From positions 301,493 to 365,492 of the forward strand of contig NZ_BIFR01000001.1 in assembly GCF_003967535.1 (NCBI RefSeq): a stretch of 64,000 bases of DNA, written 5' to 3'. Source of the DNA: Tengunoibacter tsumagoiensis (GTDB lineage: Bacteria > Chloroflexota > Ktedonobacteria > Ktedonobacterales > Ktedonobacteraceae). This document shows, one piece after another, positions 26,672 to 36,107 of the stretch (position 1 is the first letter of the stretch; each line of letters opens with the position of its first letter). Under the pieces are notes generated by a model. The model saw only the letters and a list, made by a program, of their open reading frames with translations. It searched no databases and was not told the DNA's origin. The translations under genes and the position numbers were made by a program.

Positions 26672-28348
26672 CTAGACCTCCATCACGACAGGAATGATCA
26701 TAGGACGGCGGCGAGTTTGTTCGTAGAGGAACTCGCTTAACGTATGTTTGATCTTATCCTTTACAAAGGACCAGTCTGAGCCGCTATGTTCTGAGAGACG
26801 AGGCTGCATATGCTCAAACGAAGCAAGCACACGCATACGGGCTGCCTCCAAAAGCTCTTCAGCATCGCGCATATACACAAAGCCACGCGAAACAATATCC
26901 GGGCCAGCAACTGGCTGGCCAGTCTCTTTATCAATGGTAAGGACGGCCATCAAGATTCCATCTTGCGAAAGAACCTTACGATCGCGCAAGACAATCTGAC
27001 CAACATCACCAACGCTGAGACCATCCACAAACACATTGCCGGAGGCAATATGTCCGACAAGACCAATGCGATCAGTCGTCAACTCAACGACATCGCCATC
27101 TTCAGCAACCACAATATTCTTCTCTGGGATGCCCATTGAGAAGCCCAGCTTGGCGTGCAACACAAGCTGACGATACTCGCCATGAACGGGCATAAAGAAC
27201 TTTGGTCGAATGAGGCTAAGCATCAGCTTAAGCTCTTCCTGTGCACCGTGTCCAGAGACATGGACATTAGAAATGCCCTGATAGAAGACTTCAGCTCCCT
27301 GCCGGAACAGCCGATTGATGGTGCGATGCACCGACTTCTCATTTCCTGGCACTGGCGTTGCTGAAAGAATCACCGTATCACCTGGCTGAATACTGACCAG
27401 ACGATGATCCTGATTTGCAATGCGCGTCAGAGCCGAGGTTGGTTCTCCCTGGCTACCAGTACAGATGATCACAACCTGATCGGGATGGAACTTATTGATA
27501 TCCTCAACGCGGATCAACATCCCTTTTGGCATCGTCAGATAGCCCAGTTCAATCGCCATCTGGACATTATTCTGCATACTACGGCCCACCAGAGCGATAA
27601 AACGCTCATAACGGATCGCGGTATCTACCACCTGCTGAACACGAGAGATCAGCGAAGCAAACGTTGCCAGCAGAATACGGCCTGGCGCATTAGCAAAGAT
27701 TTTATCAAGCGAATCGTTAATGACGCGCTCAGAGGGAGTATACCCTGGCGATTCGACGCGTGTGCTATCACCCATCATCACCAGCACACCCTCATTACCG
27801 ATCTTACCAAGCACGCCCAGATCAGCAGGCTTCCCATCAACCGGTGTGTAGTCAAACTTATAATCGCCAGTATGAACAACCGCTCCTATAGGAGTGTGAA
27901 TAACCACACCGACAGCATCGGGAATGCTATGATTGACCCGGAAGAACTCTGCAAAACAGCTCCCCAACTCCACCTGATCGCCAGGAGCAATAACCGTGAC
28001 GCTCGTTTTATCGAGGAGTCGATGCTCTTTGAGCTTGACATTGATCAGGCCATGGGTTAGTAAGGTGGCATACATGGGGGGGAAATCCAGCATAGGTAGG
28101 ATATAAGGGAGACCGCCAACGTGATCTTCATGCCCGTGTGTAATCAGAATACCTCGAATACGATCCTTCTTGTCAAGAAGATAGCTCGCATCGGGAATGA
28201 CCAGGTCAACCCCAAACATTTCCTCATCTGGAAACATCACGCCAACATCTATGATGATGATATCATCACCATATTCAACGACCATCATATTCTTTCCAAC
28301 TTCCCCCAGGCCACCTAGTGGGACAAGTCGAATTTTTCCTGTTGTCAA
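26672..28348 (-). CDS. rnj: Ribonuclease J
   Basis: 558 residues. It has an MBL/beta-CASP fold with THGHEDHVGG near residues 75-84, the motif MGDSTRVESPGYTPSE, the beta-CASP insert, and the HVSGHGAQEELKLML motif near 365. The C-terminal domain ends in a basic stretch (YEQTRRRPMIIPVV). RNase J is a 5'-to-3' exonuclease and endonuclease central to mRNA decay and rRNA maturation in bacteria without the RNase E system. The start is a TTG with AGGAGG 11 bases upstream; the first ATG would remove the N-terminal strand. Confidence 0.95.
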   Translation of the reverse strand: MTTGKIRLVPLGGLGEVGKNMMVVEYGDDIIIIDVGVMFPDEEMFGVDLVIPDASYLLDKKDRIRGILITHGHEDHVGGLPYILPMLDFPPMYATLLTHGLINVKLKEHRLLDKTSVTVIAPGDQVELGSCFAEFFRVNHSIPDAVGVVIHTPIGAVVHTGDYKFDYTPVDGKPADLGVLGKIGNEGVLVMMGDSTRVESPGYTPSERVINDSLDKIFANAPGRILLATFASLISRVQQVVDTAIRYERFIALVGRSMQNNVQMAIELGYLTMPKGMLIRVEDINKFHPDQVVIICTGSQGEPTSALTRIANQDHRLVSIQPGDTVILSATPVPGNEKSVHRTINRLFRQGAEVFYQGISNVHVSGHGAQEELKLMLSLIRPKFFMPVHGEYRQLVLHAKLGFSMGIPEKNIVVAEDGDVVELTTDRIGLVGHIASGNVFVDGLSVGDVGQIVLRDRKVLSQDGILMAVLTIDKETGQPVAGPDIVSRGFVYMRDAEELLEAARMRVLASFEHMQPRLSEHSGSDWSFVKDKIKHTLSEFLYEQTRRRPMIIPVVMEV

Positions 28349-28789
28349 AGTATAAAAAACCTCCTAAACCACACAAAAGCGCGGCATTACATTATAAAAC
28401 GGGTAGTGCATTTATCTCCACTCCTGCCTCTACCACAGGAGTAAAAGCCAAAATAAGTTATATGAGTCCATTTAAATTGTACCACACGGTGGGGCGAAGC
28501 ACAAGCAACCGCCTGTTTGTAGTATGCAAAATCGCTCCAAATCGTTTCAAATTGTACAGTTTATACACCACTTTTGTCTGATTCATCGCAAAAACTTTTA
28601 TTTAGTGGAATACAAATTTGCTAGTCTATGTTTAACTAACTGTAGATCATCTGCTATAAATGTCGATAATTTCTTTATCGTCAAAGTGCCAAAAAAGGTA
28701 ACTCGTTAGAGAGCAATGCTAGCTGGTCTCCTTAAAGATAGCACCAGAAAATAAAAATCTCAAGTAGCTGCCCTTACATTTATTACATT
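28349..28789 (-). promoter_or_regulatory. Upstream region of rnj
   Basis: TACAAT (28481-28476) lies 17 bases after TTGTGC (28504-28499) on the minus strand, a plausible rnj promoter with a leader of about 120 bases. A second TACAAT (28556-28551) occurs in a similar context (AAATTGTAC repeated). The rest of the gap is AT-rich without a supported gene. Confidence 0.4.
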
Positions 28790-28839
28790 CAGCCGTTGAT
28801 TGGACCCTATGGCAATCATAGGGGACCGATCAACGGCTG
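28790..28839. terminator. Long hairpin after the small membrane protein gene
   Basis: About 22 bp of pairing (28790-28811 with 28817-28839) with one mismatch, one bulge and a 5-base loop. It lies 70 bases after the stop of the gene at 28909 (minus). No T-run is seen. Confidence 0.5.
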
Positions 28840-28908
28840 AGTTTGGACCCTGTCCATTTATCAGGAAAACATTAATTATGTTGACTGCTACTTAAGGGGT
28901 GCCGGGCT

Positions 28909-29283
28909 TTATTGCTGAGGATAGTTGGGAGTCTGAGCTGGATAATTGTTGCTATTGGCAGGAGTTGTCGGGCCGGCAAAGATGTAAACCAGCATGGTTA
29001 CTCCAGAGAAAACAATCAAGAGAATAAACCAGATCCATTGACCGAGCTGAGCAGTTTTAACCAGAGCTCCAATCCAGGCTACAGCTATTGGGATACTTCC
29101 AATAATAGTCAAGGCTAAACCAGCCAGAAATAAACCAGCATTATTGGGGGTTGTCACTGTACCGCCAGAGTTAAGAGTCGTTGTTGTTGTGCCTTGAGCG
29201 GCTCCAACTCCAATCAAAACGACGCCAATAATAATAATAACTAATCCAATCAGATAAAGATTACGACTCAACGACCTTGACAT
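28909..29283 (-). CDS. Small polytopic membrane protein
   Basis: 124 residues with three hydrophobic segments (about 10-30, 50-78 and 84-107), a Thr/Asn-rich first loop and a Pro/Asn/Gln-rich tail. I do not recognise a family. The start ATG 29283 has AAGGAGG 4 bases upstream; an in-frame ATG 24 bases earlier lacks a site. It is monocistronic by context. Confidence 0.7.
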   Translation of the reverse strand: MSRSLSRNLYLIGLVIIIIGVVLIGVGAAQGTTTTTLNSGGTVTTPNNAGLFLAGLALTIIGSIPIAVAWIGALVKTAQLGQWIWFILLIVFSGVTMLVYIFAGPTTPANSNNYPAQTPNYPQQ

Positions 29284-29590
29284 GATTCCTCCTTGAAGAT
29301 ATACCACTCATCCAGAATAGTAAGAATACTTATAAATGGACTCCATATGAGAAGACTACTATTCTGCGGTATACTCATATATATTAACGCATAACCTCTT
29401 TATTGGTATCAATCTATTAAGCGGATTTACAAAATCTTAGGCGCTCTTGCTGCTATCGATCTCAATAGTAGGATCATCTTGCTATGGCGATATATCGTCA
29501 CAAGGGAGATCTGAAAAGATGTTTTTTTTGAAGCAATTCGGATAGAGGGATAAGGAAAGCATTAATGCTAGAAGGGGTTTTTCAGAGCAA
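29284..29590. other. 307-base gap with a distant dyad
   Basis: CAGAATAGTA (29313-29322) and its exact reverse complement (29357-29366) flank 34 bases just upstream of the small membrane protein gene. This is a possible operator or cruciform. Nothing else is recognisable. Confidence 0.3.
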
Positions 29591-29637
29591 ATTAAGAAAA
29601 AAAGCGTTGAGGAGCATGGTTTAGCCTCCTCAACGCT
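29591..29637 (-). terminator. Rho-independent terminator of the 29645 gene
   Basis: On the minus strand a 12-bp perfect stem (29637-29626 with 29614-29603) has an 11-base loop and is followed directly by a run of seven T and then CTTAAT. It starts 8 bases after the stop codon. This is the most canonical terminator in the window. Confidence 0.9.
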
Positions 29638-29644
29638 GCGAGAT

Positions 29645-30145
29645 TTAGAAGATGTGCAGTTGGCGTAAGACAGCAAACAGGATTAATAACACGATAATGA
29701 CAACTACGCCGAGAATAAAATAGAGATTACGACGGCCAAGGGAGAACTTACCGCCATTTGGCAGCGATTTTCGTAGCTCTGCACGACGCTCTTCCAGACG
29801 TTGCTTACGGCGCTCGATCTGCTTCTTGCGCTTCATCTGAGCTGACTCAACCTGCTGATCTTCCCCACCGTTAAGGGCCTGCATGCGACGGCGCATCAGA
29901 CGATTTGCAGCCTCTTCCTGCTGCTGCTGCGGGTTATTAGTCCCCGAAAATTCACGTATCTGCGTCGATTTCGCTCCGGCAACAGCGGTGCCTCCGATCT
30001 GAGGTCGCGTGGACTTCCCTTTCTTTTTGCTACCAGCTTTTGCAGGAAGTTCGACTGGCGCTGAAGATGCAACCGTCTGGTTCGCATTCGCGGCTGCGCT
30101 AGCCTGCATCTGCTTCTTCCCCTGGGGTGTGTTCACTTTCGTCAT
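29645..30145 (-). CDS. Tail-anchored basic protein of unknown function
   Basis: 166 residues. An Ala/Asn/Gln-rich disordered half is followed by a strongly basic predicted helix (about 100-125, MKRKKQIERRKQRLEERRAE) and one C-terminal membrane helix (about 140-160). Only about six residues follow the helix, so it looks tail-anchored with the basic helix in the cytosol, perhaps at nucleic acid or acidic lipid. AGAGG precedes the ATG, and a canonical terminator follows. Confidence 0.7.
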   Translation of the reverse strand: MTKVNTPQGKKQMQASAAANANQTVASSAPVELPAKAGSKKKGKSTRPQIGGTAVAGAKSTQIREFSGTNNPQQQQEEAANRLMRRRMQALNGGEDQQVESAQMKRKKQIERRKQRLEERRAELRKSLPNGGKFSLGRRNLYFILGVVVIIVLLILFAVLRQLHIF

Positions 30146-30287
30146 AGAAAACCTCTTTCTTCAACTTCAATTGTCAGGCTAGCACGCTGAGTCCCCGGAT
30201 AATCTCGCTCTCCAGCCTCTGATGGACTCCACTGTTGTATTCCTTGTAGCTGCATTACTCTTTAGCGTATTTCAAGAGTATTTCAAG

Positions 30288-32054
30288 CTAGAGCATCGCA
30301 ATCTCATCGTTAGAGGTGCTCGCGGTGCTCTCTAGCTTCTGCTCTGGCGCTGCATCGGCAAGAAGAGAGAGCCAACCTTTCTCTGCATCGACTTCAAAAC
30401 CATACTCTACGCCTAGATCACGACGGATATATGGTACAAGGTGACCAGCTAAGAGCCTCTGCTGCTTAATTGCCTGTAGATTCGCCTGCGCCTGTTTAGC
30501 AAGAAGATCACGGCTCACCAATGGGTCGCCCAGAAGACTATGCAAGCGTGCCCAGTGAGAAGACAGGTCCTCGCGCATCCGCGTAAGCTCCGCAGTTGGA
30601 TCGGTCCTCCCCATGACATCAACGATGTTAAACAGTGTTTCCTCGTTCACCAATCCCAGGTGTTCGGCCATCAGCAATAGGCGCAGCCCTTTAGCCATAG
30701 CTGGCTGAAGGAGAACTACATTGAGCTCTGCATCATCCCTCATCCCTCGATTATTGAGATTGGCTGAACCCAGCGTCAACCATTGATCATCCACGATCGC
30801 GACCTTCGCATGTACATAAATAGGACGATAGTATGTATCATTCTGTCTCTGTAACGAGGATGCCAATGTATACACTTGCAGTGTACCAGAATCGACCGCA
30901 TCCGGCACTAGTTCGCAGAGGTAGCGCAGGCCATCGTCCGAAAATTCGCGCCCAACGTTTGGATGATCGGGCAATATCAATGTAACAACTACCCCACGGC
31001 GCAGAGCTTCTGCCAAAGATTGAAAGAACGCTTCCATATATGTGGTCTCTAATCCCAGCAAAGGCGTATCCAGACCAAGATAGGTACGACGCCAGAAATA
31101 CTGGTTCTCGAGATAAATTGAATGCTGTGCCTGCGCAAAGGCTTTTTGATAGGCTTCCAGGATGGTCGCTATTCCATCGGGTGGTGTAAAGGCATAGGTC
31201 TGTGCAGGAATAGTGCGCACGATCTGTGTGGGAATGCGCTCTGTCTCCATTGGCCGCTGCACAATATCTGCGGTCAGATCCGCAAAAAGTGGCAGATCAA
31301 GCTGCTTGCGCTCTACAACATCATTCCAGCGCTGCCGAAAGTTCTGTTTCACGTCTGCAACGGCTGATCCCTCAAAAAAGAGATGAACGTCATGCCATCC
31401 ATGGGCGATCTCGCCATTTTTGCGGCGGCGCAGTATATTATCAGAGAGATGCCCTTTGGTATCCCACCGATCATATTCGCCATCACCTTCAGACATCATG
31501 TCAATCCCACCAACGAAGGCATAGCGATCATCAACCACAATGGTCTTCTGATGCAGGCTCGCAATCGGATGGCTTAATGTCAGGTGGCTATCATCACGAA
31601 GACAGCGGACGCCGATCTGCTCCAACTGCTCATGGATCTGTTTGGGGCCTGTAGCAAAGGGCCAGCTGAGAGCGTCCCATAACAGGACGGAGACCTCTAC
31701 GCCTTTAGAGATTGCATAGCGGAGCACATTTAAGACGCTCAGCTCTTCGCACTCGAACCAGAAGCGCAGATCTTCATCAGAGAGATTGCGGCTACGTAGC
31801 CACTTCAGAAGATCCTGTTGGGCTGGCGACCCATCCGGTCCCGCTCGATGGTGCATCCCACGTACCAGCAAGAGCTCGGGGGTCATGCCCCAGGCCGCAA
31901 TACAGATACTTTGTCGAGCACTGACAAACCGCTGACACATCTCTAACATTGTCATCCGCCCATCAATCAAAAAGGCGGCTCGCGATGTATCCCTGACCGA
32001 GAAGTCGGACTGCGCCATCCAGGAAGAGGGGGAAAGATCCTTCTCATTCTGCAT
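30288..32054 (-). CDS. Phospholipase D-family (cardiolipin synthase-like) enzyme
   Basis: 588 residues. Two HKD motifs are visible: HQKTIVVDD (about 192-200) and HAKVAIVDD (about 418-426), followed by GSANLNNRGM. The enzyme lacks the N-terminal membrane helices of classical cardiolipin synthases and is long between motifs, so it may be a phospholipase D or phosphatidyltransferase acting at the membrane surface. ATG 32054 lies 7 bases after the stop of the CCA enzyme, with GAGGA 11 bases upstream, so the two genes form an operon. Confidence 0.85.
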   Translation of the reverse strand: MQNEKDLSPSSWMAQSDFSVRDTSRAAFLIDGRMTMLEMCQRFVSARQSICIAAWGMTPELLLVRGMHHRAGPDGSPAQQDLLKWLRSRNLSDEDLRFWFECEELSVLNVLRYAISKGVEVSVLLWDALSWPFATGPKQIHEQLEQIGVRCLRDDSHLTLSHPIASLHQKTIVVDDRYAFVGGIDMMSEGDGEYDRWDTKGHLSDNILRRRKNGEIAHGWHDVHLFFEGSAVADVKQNFRQRWNDVVERKQLDLPLFADLTADIVQRPMETERIPTQIVRTIPAQTYAFTPPDGIATILEAYQKAFAQAQHSIYLENQYFWRRTYLGLDTPLLGLETTYMEAFFQSLAEALRRGVVVTLILPDHPNVGREFSDDGLRYLCELVPDAVDSGTLQVYTLASSLQRQNDTYYRPIYVHAKVAIVDDQWLTLGSANLNNRGMRDDAELNVVLLQPAMAKGLRLLLMAEHLGLVNEETLFNIVDVMGRTDPTAELTRMREDLSSHWARLHSLLGDPLVSRDLLAKQAQANLQAIKQQRLLAGHLVPYIRRDLGVEYGFEVDAEKGWLSLLADAAPEQKLESTASTSNDEIAML

Positions 32055-32061
32055 AAATTCG

Positions 32062-33462
32062 TTAATCCTCAAACGTATCCAATAAAGTGCGGGCGATTTT
32101 TTCTGCCTCTTCTTTATCATCAGGAGAAAGCACACCATCAATAACCAATCCTAGCAGATGATCCTTGACGGGCCGCAACCAGGGTCCAGGTCCACGTTCA
32201 AACAAAGCCATCAGTTCATTACCATCTAGAGGGCTCTTCAATGGCACGCGTTCGGCCTCTTCCTTAAGCCGCTGGCAGCGCTCTCCTAGCTCAGAGACGC
32301 GTGCGGTCGCCCGATTGACTTTATCTGCCCTATAGCTTGTAATATCAGCGCGTGAAAGATCTAGCAGCTCTGGAAAGGCCTCACCACAATCCAACATTAA
32401 TCGCCGGACAGCGCCATCGGTCCAATCAGAAGTATAGGCGTTGGCCCGCATATGGAGTTTGACCAGCCGGGAGACGGTATCAATAAACTCACGATCAAAG
32501 TGCAGCCGCTTTAAAATATCACGAGCCATATAGGCTCCTACATCTTCATGGCCAAAGAAGTGCACTTTATTATCTTCAACGCTCTTTGTACGTGGCTTAG
32601 CAATATCATGCAACAGGGCAGCCCAACGGGTGACAAGACGTGGAGTAGAGCGCTCAACAACCCGTAAAACATGAGCATACACATCTTTAGTCGAGACTGA
32701 ACGTGGTATCGGCTGCTGAGTTACTCCTCGTAGCTCGTTGACCTCAGGAATAATCCATTCCATCAGGCCTAGCTCAACCAGCAGATCCAGCCCCTTCGCA
32801 GGATGATCCGACAGCAGAAGCTTATTCATCTCATCACGAATTCGTTCACGGCTAATCTTCTGGAGCTTGGCCGCCTGACGCGCAATGGCTTGCTGCGTCT
32901 GACTCTCAAGCGTGAAATTGAGCTGTGCCGCAAAACGGACTGCCCGTAAGAGGCGCAGAGGGTCCTCATCAAATCGCTTGTCAGGCTCATCGCCAACGGC
33001 ACGAATGATCTGGCGCTCGAGATCCTGCTGGCCTTGAAAGAGATCAATTATCTCGCCGGTCAACGGATTGCGGGCCAGAGCGTTGATGGTAAAGTCGCGC
33101 CTGCTCAGGTCCTCCTCCAGTTTTGTCCCAAAACACACCTCCGGCTTGCGCGATTCGGGATTATAACGCTCGCTACGAAAGGTCGTAATCTCAATAATAC
33201 TTAGCGTGCTCTTGTCCGTTTCAGTGGCCGTGTCATAATGCAGGCGCACAGTGCCAAAACGCTCGCCCACCAGGACAATCGCAGATGGTCTGGTTGGAGC
33301 GACCAGACGCTTGATCTCGTCGGGATGTGCATCGGTGGCCATGTCAGCATCACTTGAGTGTTCGCGATGCAGCAACACGTCCCGCACAGTGCCACCGACC
33401 ATATAAAGTTGTTTCTGCTGAGCATGAAAAATTTCAGCTAGCATTATGATGATGTCAAGCAT
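32062..33462 (-). CDS. CCA tRNA nucleotidyltransferase / poly(A) polymerase family
   Basis: 466 residues. The class II nucleotidyltransferase head has GGTVRDVLL and DADMATDAHP (catalytic Asp pair), then RRDFTINALA and the RNA-binding domain with RFDEDPLRLLRAVRFAAQ. An HD domain follows (HDIAKPRTK, about 289-297). The HD version is usual for CCA-adding enzymes that also remove 2',3'-cyclic phosphate; specificity for CCA or poly(A) cannot be read. ATG 33462 or ATG 33444 could be the start; neither has a clear ribosome site. Confidence 0.9.
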   Translation of the reverse strand: MLDIIIMLAEIFHAQQKQLYMVGGTVRDVLLHREHSSDADMATDAHPDEIKRLVAPTRPSAIVLVGERFGTVRLHYDTATETDKSTLSIIEITTFRSERYNPESRKPEVCFGTKLEEDLSRRDFTINALARNPLTGEIIDLFQGQQDLERQIIRAVGDEPDKRFDEDPLRLLRAVRFAAQLNFTLESQTQQAIARQAAKLQKISRERIRDEMNKLLLSDHPAKGLDLLVELGLMEWIIPEVNELRGVTQQPIPRSVSTKDVYAHVLRVVERSTPRLVTRWAALLHDIAKPRTKSVEDNKVHFFGHEDVGAYMARDILKRLHFDREFIDTVSRLVKLHMRANAYTSDWTDGAVRRLMLDCGEAFPELLDLSRADITSYRADKVNRATARVSELGERCQRLKEEAERVPLKSPLDGNELMALFERGPGPWLRPVKDHLLGLVIDGVLSPDDKEEAEKIARTLLDTFED

Positions 33463-33650
33463 GCTAAAATCTGCACATCCACTGTTATAGGATTTACATT
33501 AGGGTTTGAATGGTTTACAGCCCGCATAAAAAGGCCTGTCAGGCGTACTATTAAGCCGGGCATCGCTGGTCTCAATCTTATGATGGGACTATTGTATCAT
33601 GTCGGGGTGTTTCTTTAAAGCAGGTAGGATGATCGCCCAGATATCCACTA

Positions 33651-33707
33651 TGTGCTCTCTCATCCTCTCTTGCGTATGTATTCGCCTCGATTGGATGAGA
33701 GAGCACA
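33651..33707. terminator. 15-bp hairpin after polyphosphate kinase
   Basis: TGTGCTCTCTCATCC (33651-33665) and its exact reverse complement (33693-33707) enclose a 27-base loop, 66 bases after the ppk stop (minus) and upstream of the CCA gene. Elsewhere the 310-base gap holds only a TATAAC near 33490 as a weak -10. Confidence 0.45.
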
Positions 33708-33772
33708 CATCTGGTAGGGCTCTCTGAGGAAGATCTTATGCATACGGCAGCTCGCCTCTATGCACCTGGCCT

Positions 33773-35908
33773 CTATGCACTTGAAGGAATGGCACTGATC
33801 GTTGTGGTGCTTCCAAGCTCTTCGTCATCAACTTCAAAGAGAGGATGTTCCATAAACCAGCTCTGACAATCAAAGGGATCTTCACCTGGCTCTGGCCTGA
33901 GGCGTATATAGTTGCCATCAGCCAGCAGTTCATGGGAATTGGTTGTGTCTGAAAGAACTGGTTGGAGAACCTGCTCATACAGCTCTGAACGCAGCGTCTG
34001 AGATTCGATAGGAAACAGCACTTCAACGCGCGTATTGAGGTTGCGCTGCATCATGTCAGCACTCCCCAGATAGAGCTCCTCTCGGGCATGATTTCCAAAG
34101 TAGTAGATCCGGCTATGCTCAAGAAAACGACCTACAATACTGCGCACACGAATATGATCGCTTACTCCACGTACCCCTGGCCTCAGACAGCAGATGCCTC
34201 GAATAATCAGATCAATCTCGACTCCAGCTTGCGAGGCTCGATAGAGAGCATGCACGATCTCAGGATCGGTAAGTGAGTTCATTTTAAAAATGATGCGACC
34301 ATCCCCATGCTCTATATGCAGGTCAATCTCGCGCTGAATCCGCTCCAAAATTCCTTTACGCAGTCCCACCGGAGCTACCAGCAGTTTACGGTAAGAGCTC
34401 TGCCTCGAATAACCTGTTAATGAATTAAATAGCGCAGTCACATCCATCCCAATATCGTTACGACAGGTGAAGAGACAGAGATCCTCATAGATTTTTGCGG
34501 TCGAGGCGTTGTAGTTGCCAGTCCCCAGATGGACATAACGCCGCAGACCCTGCTCCTCACGACGCACAACAAGCGCAACCTTGGCGTGCGTTTTGAGTCC
34601 CACCAGACCATAGACAACGTGCACACCAGCTTTTTCTAGCTCTCGCGCCCAGACAATGTTATTCTCCTCATCAAAACGGGCCTTCAGCTCAACTAAAACT
34701 GCTACCTGCTTCCCATTTTCCGCCGCCTGCAAGAGAGCATTCACAACTGGCGCGTTCGAACCAACACGATAGAGCGTCTGCTTAATCGCTAAAACCTGAG
34801 GATCGTTGGCAGCCGTACGAATAAAATCGACGACGCTGTTAAAACTATCATAGGGATGATGAAGCACAATATCGTATTTTTGAATTGCTTTAAAGAGATT
34901 CTCTCGCTCACGAATAATGGAAGGCGTACGTGGGGTGAAAGGGGGATCTTTCAATTCAGGTATAGGTAGCTTTACCAGCTCTGCCAATCCGTCCATTCCC
35001 AATGGCCCATCGATCACCTCGAGGTCATCAGAGGTAATCTCCAGGTTGTCCAGTAAGAGGCTGCGAATTCGTGGGGGCATCGATGGATTAACGGCCAGGT
35101 CAACTACCGCTCCAAACCGTCTCTCTCTCACCTCTTGCTCAATATATTCAAGAAGATCTGAGGCATCATCCTCCTGGAGCTCAATATCTGCATCCCTTAA
35201 CACACGGAAGGGGTAGGATTCCCAGATCTCAAAGCCAGGGAAGAGCTGGTTCAGATTGGCCGCAATAACCTGTTCAATCCACACAAATGCTCGGGACTGC
35301 ACAGATGGCACTGGCAACAAACGCGGCAGAACAGGGGGGACTTTGAGCCGCGCAAAGAATTCATTATGCGTCGCATCCGTAATGACAACGGCGAGGTTCA
35401 AGCTCCGATTAGAGATATGAGGAAAAGGATGTCCAGTATCGACAGCTAAGGGTGTTAAGACCGGAAAAATATCCTGCTCAAAATATTCACGCAGAGCATC
35501 TCGTTGTTGCTTATCAAGCTGTTCGTAATCCAATATATGGATGTGCTGTTCAGCCAGCAGGGGAAGCAGTTCGTTACGCCAGTACTGACGCACCTCTTGT
35601 ATGATAGGCGAGAGCCTCTGCCGAACAGCCTTTAACTGCTGCTGAGCCGTCTGTCCATCTGGACTACGCCGGGTAATGCGCGAAGCTACCTGATCCTTTA
35701 AACCAGCCAGACGAATCATCATAAACTCATCCAGGTTTGTCTCAAAGATAGAGATAAATTTTACACGCTCTAATAAAGGGTGGCGGCTATCCTTTGCCTC
35801 CTCAAATACCCGACGATTAAACTCAATCCAGCTCAGCTCTCGATTGATATACAGATCCGGACGCTCGACCGCTGATGTCGAAGCTTTGGCTACTATGTTC
35901 TGATCCAT
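33773..35908 (-). CDS. ppk1: Polyphosphate kinase 1
   Basis: 711 residues, full length. The N-terminal domain has NRELSWIEFNRRV and ETNLDEFMMIR. The catalytic histidines are His441 in KTHAKVAL and His460 in YVHLGTGNYN, with the family's 19-residue spacing. RFDEENNI and the C-terminal RGICCLRPG loop are also present. The enzyme makes long-chain polyphosphate from ATP. GGGAG precedes the ATG, and an extended -10 promoter lies just upstream. The usual partner ppx is not adjacent. Confidence 0.96.
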   Translation of the reverse strand: MDQNIVAKASTSAVERPDLYINRELSWIEFNRRVFEEAKDSRHPLLERVKFISIFETNLDEFMMIRLAGLKDQVASRITRRSPDGQTAQQQLKAVRQRLSPIIQEVRQYWRNELLPLLAEQHIHILDYEQLDKQQRDALREYFEQDIFPVLTPLAVDTGHPFPHISNRSLNLAVVITDATHNEFFARLKVPPVLPRLLPVPSVQSRAFVWIEQVIAANLNQLFPGFEIWESYPFRVLRDADIELQEDDASDLLEYIEQEVRERRFGAVVDLAVNPSMPPRIRSLLLDNLEITSDDLEVIDGPLGMDGLAELVKLPIPELKDPPFTPRTPSIIRERENLFKAIQKYDIVLHHPYDSFNSVVDFIRTAANDPQVLAIKQTLYRVGSNAPVVNALLQAAENGKQVAVLVELKARFDEENNIVWARELEKAGVHVVYGLVGLKTHAKVALVVRREEQGLRRYVHLGTGNYNASTAKIYEDLCLFTCRNDIGMDVTALFNSLTGYSRQSSYRKLLVAPVGLRKGILERIQREIDLHIEHGDGRIIFKMNSLTDPEIVHALYRASQAGVEIDLIIRGICCLRPGVRGVSDHIRVRSIVGRFLEHSRIYYFGNHAREELYLGSADMMQRNLNTRVEVLFPIESQTLRSELYEQVLQPVLSDTTNSHELLADGNYIRLRPEPGEDPFDCQSWFMEHPLFEVDDEELGSTTTISAIPSSA

Positions 35909-35942
35909 CGAATAAATCTCCCAATCTCTCTACCCTGACCTT

Positions 35943-35972
35943 ATTCTAACATCTATTTATATAACGGAGCAA
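35943..35972 (-). promoter_or_regulatory. Promoter of ppk1
   Basis: On the minus strand TTGCTC (35972-35967), an 18-base spacer and TG-T-TAGAAT (extended -10, TAGAAT at 35948-35943). The leader to ATG 35908 would be about 28 bases. No phosphate-box-like repeat is obvious. Confidence 0.5.
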
Positions 35973-36107
35973 ACGACCGCGAAGCACCGCCATCCAATTC
36001 TCGTCGATGTTACCAGTCCCCCTGTAGAGAATGTGAGAGTCACGTCTGTCGTCAAGCTCAAGATGTTTCTATGTCCATTCTACATTGAGAAGGCCTCGAG
36101 AAGGCCT

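Noticed and set aside
27404..28060. 218-codon plus-strand frame opposite rnj
   Set aside because: RNase J motifs on the other strand explain the region; the antisense product has no recognisable features.
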